Assembly: GCA_027854065.1 (NCBI GenBank)
Contig: JAQGEF010000036.1
Coordinates: forward strand, 1-33,222
DNA: 33,222 nucleotides
Direction: 5' to 3'
Source of the DNA: Polluticaenibacter yanchengensis
Lineage (GTDB): Bacteria > Bacteroidota > Bacteroidia > Chitinophagales > Chitinophagaceae
Shown one piece after another: positions 32,914 through 33,222 of this stretch (position 1 is its first letter; every line of letters begins with the position of its first letter). Below the pieces are notes generated by a model, which was not told where the DNA came from, ran no database searches, and was given only the letters and a program-made list of their open reading frames with translations. Position numbers and translations under genes: made by a program.

Positions 32914-33030
32914 AATTACGGCAACTACCTACTCTCCCACATTGCTTTGCAGTACCATCGGCCATAAGGGGCTTAACTTCTCTGTTCGGAATGGTTAGAG
33001 GTGGACACCCTTGGAATAATCACCATAAAT
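32914..33030 (-). rRNA. rrf: 5S ribosomal RNA
   Basis: The minus strand carries the 5S core: CCACCTCTAACCATTCCGAA, CAGAGAAGTTAAGCCCCTTA and GTGGGAGAGTAGGTAGTTGCC. The terminal helix TTATGG/CCGTAA sets the ends near 33028 and 32916. Length is about 115 nt. Confidence 0.93.
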
Positions 33031-33157
33031 TCTTTAAGATAACTTTCATCAGCAACAGAGCTAACTACTCATTCTCCCGTAATAAGATCATATCGAAAAT
33101 ATATAGAACTTGTTTTTCATTTTCACTACTCACAAGTACCTAAAATAATAAATAATA

Positions 33158-33222
33158 TTAAAGCTTACGGGCTATTAGTACTACTCGACTTTGCTGTTAC
33201 CAGCTTTACATCTATAGCCTAT
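33158..33222 (-). rRNA. rrl: 23S ribosomal RNA, 3' end (partial)
   Basis: The minus strand reads CGAGTAGTACTAATAGCCCG then TAAGCTTTAAT, the conserved 3' end of 23S rRNA. The gene continues past the right edge. The 23S-5S spacer (33031-33157) holds no tRNA. Confidence 0.9.

Noticed and set aside
33031..33157. tRNA in the 23S-5S spacer
   Set aside because: No cloverleaf or CCA-type end can be drawn in the 127-nt AT-rich spacer.

Overview
The window looks like chromosomal DNA of a Bacteroidota bacterium, probably from the Chitinophagaceae/Sphingobacteriia side. This is inferred from TAnnTTTG-type promoters, the bacillithiol enzyme BshC, PorT-like and DUF4920 secreted proteins, weak ribosome binding sites and the AT-rich genes. 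No rRNA comparison could be run, so the genus is left open.

Region 1 (1-7785) is a gene-cassette array. Long, imperfect inverted repeats of roughly 105-145 bp, with a conserved loop, separate promoter-poor plus-strand genes. In four cassettes the first 14-15 bases are the reverse complement of the bases that open the next repeat. This is what integron attC sites show when circular cassettes have inserted. No integrase is present in the window, so it is best called an attC cluster lacking an integrase, or the distal part of an integron. Cargo: a TfoX-N-like protein, a zinc-ribbon protein, an RNase HI plus UvrD helicase/nuclease pair, a P-loop NTPase, and a YCII/DGPF - ECF42-like sigma factor - DUF6265-like lipoprotein operon.

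Region 2 (7800-18820) is a metal (most likely copper) homeostasis island: an MFS transporter, a heavy-metal-binding-domain protein, an outer-membrane beta-barrel, three kinds of HMA-domain protein, a P1B copper ATPase, a CDF transporter and two AraC-type regulators with an N-terminal HMA-like domain carrying MVCxRC. A 14-bp motif close to GTAAATCTTACAAA occurs six times, each time 41-42 nt upstream of a -7-like element (mostly GAACTTTG) and of a gene of the island. I propose this as the operator of the HMA-AraC regulators. One of these promoters drives a small protein and a class I fructose-bisphosphate aldolase, which are not obvious metal genes. A DJ-1/PfpI gene remnant and a foldback RNA-like element lie in the middle.

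Region 3 (19200-31400) holds ordinary chromosomal genes: a YihY/BrkB membrane protein, a bile-acid:sodium-symporter-family transporter and bshC (minus strand), a serine hydrolase broken by one in-frame TGA, a large secreted protein with a caspase-fold-like His/Cys signature, an OmpR-type response regulator, ferritin, a DUF4920 protein and a GT4 glycosyltransferase.

Region 4 (31470-33222) contains dapD, a terminator, a foldback element and two copies of a CTGCG-rich repeat. The 5S rRNA and the 3' end of 23S rRNA follow on the minus strand, ending an rRNA operon that enters from the right.
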